Of a DNA stretch of 25,325 bases, positions 22,145-25,325 are shown one piece after another. The DNA comes from a virus. Every line of letters begins with the position of its first letter. Within the stretch, counting starts at the first letter, position 1. The notes below the pieces were generated by a model that saw only the letters and a list, made by a program, of their open reading frames with translations, was not told the origin of the DNA and did no database searches. The stretch covers positions 1 through 25,325 of IMG/VR virus record IMGVR_UViG_3300027797_001635. One strand, written 5' to 3'. Position numbers and translations under genes: made by a program.

Positions 22145-23269
22145 TTAATCTCCAATTACTTCCGAATCTACTATGAGATTATCGGTATCCATTGAATCTT
22201 TTTTGTATCTTAAAATTGTTGCCTCACAAATCCTTTTATAGATTTGCTCTCTTACCGAAGGATTGGTTTCTAACATAGAAGGAAAATCTTTGGCTTGATA
22301 TTTGATAATCTCACCAGTATCGATGTCAGTATATTCATACCAAGCACCTGATTGTTTTACCAATCCATTATCCTTCATACTTCCTAACCATGCTCCAAAG
22401 TTATCGATACCTCTATCAAAGAAGATATCAAAATCAGCTGAACGTAATGGTGGTCCCATTCTATTCTTTACTACCTGACATCTTACTTTAATACCTACGA
22501 TTCTATCGTTACCACTGCTATCTTTAGCTTTAATCGTTCCCATACCCTTTAATCTTAAACGAACCGATGCGTGGAAAGCGATTGCTTTACCACCAGAAGT
22601 TGTCCAAGGGTCAGAGAATGGCATTGCGTTCATTTTCTGTCTTAATTGGTTTGTGAAAACTAGAGTGATTTTCTGTCTACCAATAAGATTTGTGATTTTA
22701 CGCATTGCTTTGGAAATGATAATTGCTTTATCCGTAGCGTAACCATCCTTACCATAATCAGCTTCCATCTCCTTTTCAGTTGATGCTGCTGCTACTGAAT
22801 CCACAACGATTGTTACATACTTATCTTTAGAGGAAGTTCTTACCTTCTCAATAATAGTTTCAGTATATTCAAAACATTGTTCAACAGTCTCAGCTACTAC
22901 ATAAAGTAATTTGGTTGTATCTACTCCAATGGCTTCTAAGAATTCTCTACTTACGGCGTTTTCAGTGTCAATCAATACTGCCAATCCACCTAGCTTCTGC
23001 GTTTCCGCAAGTAAGTGAGCTGATACTAATGATTTACCACTTTGTTCTAATCCGGTAATTTCGGTGATTCTTCCAACCGGTAATCCACCATAAGGGCGAT
23101 TTGATATTGCCACATCCAACATAGATGCTCCGGTTGAAACCCAGCCTTCTACGTTTGTTGGTGCATCATCATTATCTAAAAAGAATGCTACCTTTTGGTC
23201 TTTCGATTGTTTGTTAAGGGACTCAACGAGTACTTCCGCCAAGTCAACCTCTTTAGTTGCTTTTGCCAT
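22145..23269 (-). CDS. uvsX: RecA/UvsX-family recombinase, 374 aa
   Basis: This is a strand-exchange ATPase. Walker A is GLEQSGKS (73-80, K79), closer to bacterial RecA (GPESSGKT) than to T4 UvsX. The catalytic Glu is in LIDTENAVS (E103, near the RecA EHA position). Walker B is VTIVVDSVAA (D157). FTNQLRQKMNAMPFSDPWTTSGGKAIAFHASVRLRL holds the QLR (L2-type) and GG(K)A(L/I)KFxASVR signatures of RecA. The C-terminus (DTDNLIVDSEVIGD) is acidic, as in RecA. Length is close to both RecA (353) and UvsX (391). The gene lies 15 bases after gp32, its partner in presynaptic filament formation, and 19 bases before the FEN nuclease. Confidence 0.94.
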   Translation of the reverse strand: MAKATKEVDLAEVLVESLNKQSKDQKVAFFLDNDDAPTNVEGWVSTGASMLDVAISNRPYGGLPVGRITEITGLEQSGKSLVSAHLLAETQKLGGLAVLIDTENAVSREFLEAIGVDTTKLLYVVAETVEQCFEYTETIIEKVRTSSKDKYVTIVVDSVAAASTEKEMEADYGKDGYATDKAIIISKAMRKITNLIGRQKITLVFTNQLRQKMNAMPFSDPWTTSGGKAIAFHASVRLRLKGMGTIKAKDSSGNDRIVGIKVRCQVVKNRMGPPLRSADFDIFFDRGIDNFGAWLGSMKDNGLVKQSGAWYEYTDIDTGEIIKYQAKDFPSMLETNPSVREQIYKRICEATILRYKKDSMDTDNLIVDSEVIGD

Positions 23270-23284
23270 ATTAACTTATTTATT

Positions 23285-24103
23285 TTACGAATTGAAAAGG
23301 TCATCAAATGCCGATGCCACATCATCTAATTTCTTAGCTGGTGCTACTTCTGGTTTCGATGGAGTTGTATCGAATGGTGCTTCATCATCATTATTGGCAG
23401 TTGATGAAAGTGTTTCAGCGGATGCTGATTTTTCATCTTCTGATGCTGCTGATGGGTTTAACCAACCTTCTAATACATTTTTCAATTCTGCATAAGTTAA
23501 TTCAGAATACAATTCAGTAATTTCTTTCTGATTGTTTAAGTACTTATCCGTATCTTCTTTAGAAGCTGCCAATGGAGTTTCTTTTGGTTTAACACGGATT
23601 GTTGTTACAGGGTAAGAAGTACCACTGTCTTCAGCTGATACTACTTCAACAGTAATATCTCTACCTTCATTTGGGTCAGTAATATCACCATAATCGGCAT
23701 CTGCCATATAACCAAGAATCTCTTGATATACAGTTTTACCAAAGCCCCAAAATTTTACACCTTCACCTTCTTCACCTCTTACCAATACTGGTACGAATGT
23801 TCTAAGTTTCGGCTCCATTTTTTTAGCAGCTTTCCAATCTTCCTTATCGCCCATTCTTTTAAGTTTGTCAGCAAACTCAACAATTGGGTCAGGTCTACCG
23901 AATGACATCGGAGATAGATAAGTTTTGTTGTTAATGTTGTAGTGAAAGTACAATTCAATGAAAGGATTCTCTTTGTTGAATTTGTAAGGGACTAAACGAA
24001 TAGTGTGTTTTCCCGGTGCTGGTTTCCAAAGTTCTACAGTTGTTCTTTGGGTGTTTTGCAGTTTGTTAAGTCTGCTCTTAATTGCGTCTAAATTAATAGC
24101 CAT
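23285..24103 (-). CDS. gp32: Single-stranded DNA-binding protein, gp32-like, 272 aa
   Basis: This protein coats ssDNA at the fork and in recombination. The N-terminal MAINLDAIKSRLNKLQN (self-association region), the core (TVELWKPAPGKHTIRLVPYKFN ... PFIELYFHYNI ... RPDPIVEFADKLKRMG ... VLVRGEEGEGVKFWGFGKTVYQEIL) and the very acidic C-terminal tail (from about residue 220, ending DDVASAFDDLFNS) match gp32-type proteins. T4 gp32 (301 aa) has a zinc site with three cysteines and a histidine; this protein has no cysteine at all, so the zinc site is missing. It is the first gene after two tandem promoters, with an A-rich leader and no Shine-Dalgarno, as expected for a highly expressed gene. Confidence 0.9.
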   Translation of the reverse strand: MAINLDAIKSRLNKLQNTQRTTVELWKPAPGKHTIRLVPYKFNKENPFIELYFHYNINNKTYLSPMSFGRPDPIVEFADKLKRMGDKEDWKAAKKMEPKLRTFVPVLVRGEEGEGVKFWGFGKTVYQEILGYMADADYGDITDPNEGRDITVEVVSAEDSGTSYPVTTIRVKPKETPLAASKEDTDKYLNNQKEITELYSELTYAELKNVLEGWLNPSAASEDEKSASAETLSSTANNDDEAPFDTTPSKPEVAPAKKLDDVASAFDDLFNS

Positions 24104-24190
24104 TGTTTTAAGGTTTTAAGAGTTTATGTTTTATGGTTTTATTTAGGTGAGTGTCCTTCACCCTCTATGTATATAAATATAAAGAGATTA

Positions 24191-24222
24191 CAAATATACA
24201 ACAATTTATTGGACTTTCCAAA
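24191..24222 (-). promoter_or_regulatory. Proximal Bacteroidetes-type promoter of the gp32 operon
   Basis: Minus strand TTTG (24222-24219), 20 bases, TATATTTG (24198-24191), an exact fit to TTTG-N20-TAnnTTTG with upstream ATTTGGAA. It lies about 87 bases before the gp32 ATG and is one of two tandem promoters. Confidence 0.78.
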
Positions 24223-24281
24223 TCTTTTTTGAAGTATATTTTATAACCGATTTAAGCATTTATATGGGTTTGAGATTTACT

Positions 24282-24313
24282 CAAAGATACAAAAAATATC
24301 TGATACTACCAAA
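24282..24313 (-). promoter_or_regulatory. Distal Bacteroidetes-type promoter of the gp32 operon
   Basis: Minus strand TTTG (24313-24310), 20 bases, TATCTTTG (24289-24282), an exact fit, with upstream ATTTGGTAGTATCA, the extended block shared by other promoters. It starts right after the endolysin terminator and gives a leader of about 170-180 bases. Confidence 0.78.
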
Positions 24314-24320
24314 TAAAAAA

Positions 24321-24342
24321 GGGAGAATTTTTAGTTTCTCCC
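24321..24342 (-). terminator. Intrinsic terminator after the endolysin gene
   Basis: Stem GGGAGAA / TTCTCCC with an eight-base loop, extended by AAA/TTT pairs and followed on the minus strand by TTTTTTATTT. It begins seven bases after the endolysin stop, immediately before the distal gp32 promoter. A- and T-runs on both sides may make it work in both directions. Confidence 0.82.
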
Positions 24343-24348
24343 TTTCTT

Positions 24349-25188
24349 TTATGCTAATAATTGATAATACTCTTTAAAGTGTTTAATTCTATCAGGTAAT
24401 CCGATAGTACCACCATTTACTCTTTTAGTAATAGATGTTACAACCGTATCACTTGCTCCACCATCAGCCATTTTGTGTAATCCGTTTTTGTTGAAGAACC
24501 AAGCTGCTGATAATAGGGCGTATTTTTCAGCTACTACTTGTGGGTTAGCACAAACATCTTCACCAATTGATTTACCAAATGCAGTATAGTTATCCTTTCC
24601 TGTCAATTGAATATATCCTCTACCACAAAACTTTGCACCATCACCACTTGCTTCAGGTCCGTTACCCATTCTACCACCATATACTTTGTTTGCAATCTTC
24701 TCCGGCTTTCTTTCGTACGGTAGAGCTGATTCTAAAGTTGGGAAGTATTTCTTAAAGATACCATTCAAACCTTTAGCTGAATAGTTTAAATTTTCTTTTG
24801 TCAAACGGAATCCACCACTCTCATGTCCACATTGTGCTAAGAAGTGTGCTAATCTTAATGCCGAATCAATTTGAAACTTTTGTGCTACTGCAGGAATCAT
24901 TGAGATAACTGCATCAGGAATATGTCCTTTTAGTTTTTCTAATTTTAATCCACCTACTGATGCTATTGGTGCAGATACAATTGGAGTAGGAGCTGCTGCA
25001 GATTCTCCCATAATCTTTGCCCAAGTTGATGGTCCTACAATACCATCTGCAGTTAAACCATTCTTTGCCTGCCATTCTTTTACAGCTGCTTCAGTTTTAG
25101 GTCCAAAGTTAGTTACCGCTGGTTCAATACCCAGCTTTTGTTGCATTAACTTTACGTTTTCGTTATTATCTCCCTTTTTTAATAACAT
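24349..25188 (-). CDS. Endolysin: PG_binding_1 + GH19 glycoside hydrolase, 279 aa
   Basis: It degrades peptidoglycan at lysis. I chose ATG 25188 (MLLKKGDNNENVKLMQQKLG); a longer form to 25245 would need TTG and overlap the upstream gene. Residues about 2-61 are a peptidoglycan-binding repeat domain (VKLMQQKLG, then FGPKTEAAVKEWQAKNGLTADGIVGPSTW). An Ala/Pro linker (AAAPTPIVSAP) leads to a GH19 (chitinase-like lysozyme) domain from about residue 105: LAHFLAQCGHESGGF with the catalytic Glu (E123), YGGRMGNGPEASGDG (second Glu E179), and FCGRGYIQLTGKDNY. No signal peptide or membrane segment is seen, so a holin or other export would be needed. The upstream gene ends seven bases before the ATG, and a terminator follows the stop. 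Confidence 0.92.
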   Translation of the reverse strand: MLLKKGDNNENVKLMQQKLGIEPAVTNFGPKTEAAVKEWQAKNGLTADGIVGPSTWAKIMGESAAAPTPIVSAPIASVGGLKLEKLKGHIPDAVISMIPAVAQKFQIDSALRLAHFLAQCGHESGGFRLTKENLNYSAKGLNGIFKKYFPTLESALPYERKPEKIANKVYGGRMGNGPEASGDGAKFCGRGYIQLTGKDNYTAFGKSIGEDVCANPQVVAEKYALLSAAWFFNKNGLHKMADGGASDTVVTSITKRVNGGTIGLPDRIKHFKEYYQLLA

Positions 25189-25195
25189 AATCTTC

Positions 25196-25325
25196 TTATT
25201 TAGGTTGTTCTTCCGTAACTTCTTTATTTCCTTGTCCAAAATCAATTACCTCAAAAACTCTTGTCTGAATTTTCTTAGTACCTTCGGCATTTGTTAATAT
25301 GATTGAATTCTTAAACTTCTGCCAA
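25196..25325 (-). CDS. Partial CDS, C-terminal 42 aa of unidentified protein
   Basis: An open frame enters from the window edge and ends at TAA 25198-25196: WQKFKNSIILTNAEGTKK, then IQTRVFEVIDFGQGNKEVTEEQPK. The stop is seven bases before the endolysin ATG, so the two genes are likely cotranscribed. The end is charged and acidic with no membrane segment. The fragment is too short for identification. Its existence rules out an upstream extension of the endolysin. Confidence 0.6.
   Translation of the reverse strand, partial: WQKFKNSIILTNAEGTKKIQTRVFEVIDFGQGNKEVTEEQPK

Noticed and set aside
22126-22155. Longer start for the FEN nuclease at 22155
   Set aside because: TTG start overlapping recA; ATG 22125 gives a normal non-overlapping gene.
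25189-25245. Longer start for the endolysin at 25245
   Set aside because: TTG start overlapping another open frame that ends at 25196; the PG-binding domain begins properly from ATG 25188.

Overview
The window looks like part of a large T4-like (tailed, myovirus-type) bacteriophage genome, very probably infecting a member of the Bacteroidetes. The phage call rests on a T4-type replisome and recombination set: clamp, two clamp-loader subunits, family B polymerase, DnaB-like helicase, FEN/RNase H-type nuclease, RecA/UvsX and gp32. These occur together with a GH19 endolysin and a collagen-like fibre protein. The host call rests on four sequence observations: promoters of the Bacteroidetes form TTTG-N19/20-TAnnTTTG, A-rich leaders with no Shine-Dalgarno motif before starts, a DUF5522-type small protein, and a histone H1 (Hc1)-like small protein. 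The DNA is AT-rich. Every gene is on the minus strand, so transcription runs from high to low coordinates. No gap longer than 300 bases lacks a gene, and I saw no tRNA, IS element or CRISPR array.

Layout in transcription order. (a) 25325-24349: the C-terminal end of an unidentified protein, then a PG_binding_1 + GH19 endolysin with an intrinsic terminator. (b) 24313-19463: two tandem promoters drive gp32, recA/uvsX, the FEN/rnh nuclease, the gp41 helicase and a 57-aa Hc1-like protein, and the run ends at a strong hairpin terminator. (c) 19462-17000: a leader with a perfect DnaA box precedes an adenosylcobalamin-dependent ribonucleotide reductase, a DUF5522 protein and a thioredoxin. (d) 16998-12560: a promoter placed so close to the start that the mRNA should be leaderless drives a four-gene overlapping operon: an asparagine-synthase-like amidotransferase, a GNAT and two paralogous SPPY methyltransferases. 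(e) 12558-7652: a promoter, then the sliding clamp, a third SPPY methyltransferase and DNA polymerase, joined by TAATG junctions. (f) 7663-5176: a promoter, then an unknown acidic protein, dUTPase, gp44, a zinc-ribbon protein and gp62. (g) 5175-1: a promoter, then a Cas4/AddB-like Fe-S nuclease, a probable ribbon-helix-helix protein, two GT4 glycosyltransferases, an unknown protein and a collagen-like Gly-Thr-Ser fibre protein that runs off the window.

How the parts may work together. Blocks b, e and f form the replication and recombination machinery. Block c and dUTPase supply and clean up dNTPs, with the thioredoxin the natural reductant of the reductase. Three methyltransferase-fold proteins, one of them coupled between clamp and polymerase, plus the amidotransferase-GNAT pair, suggest a DNA modification system, possibly one more complex than simple methylation; that reading is inference. 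The glycosyltransferases lie next to a Thr/Ser-rich collagen-like fibre, which suggests virion-fibre glycosylation, also inference. Seven promoters can be aligned by eye. Four share an extended ATTTGGTA upstream block (a fifth has ATTTGGAA), and several begin within a few bases of the preceding stop codon.
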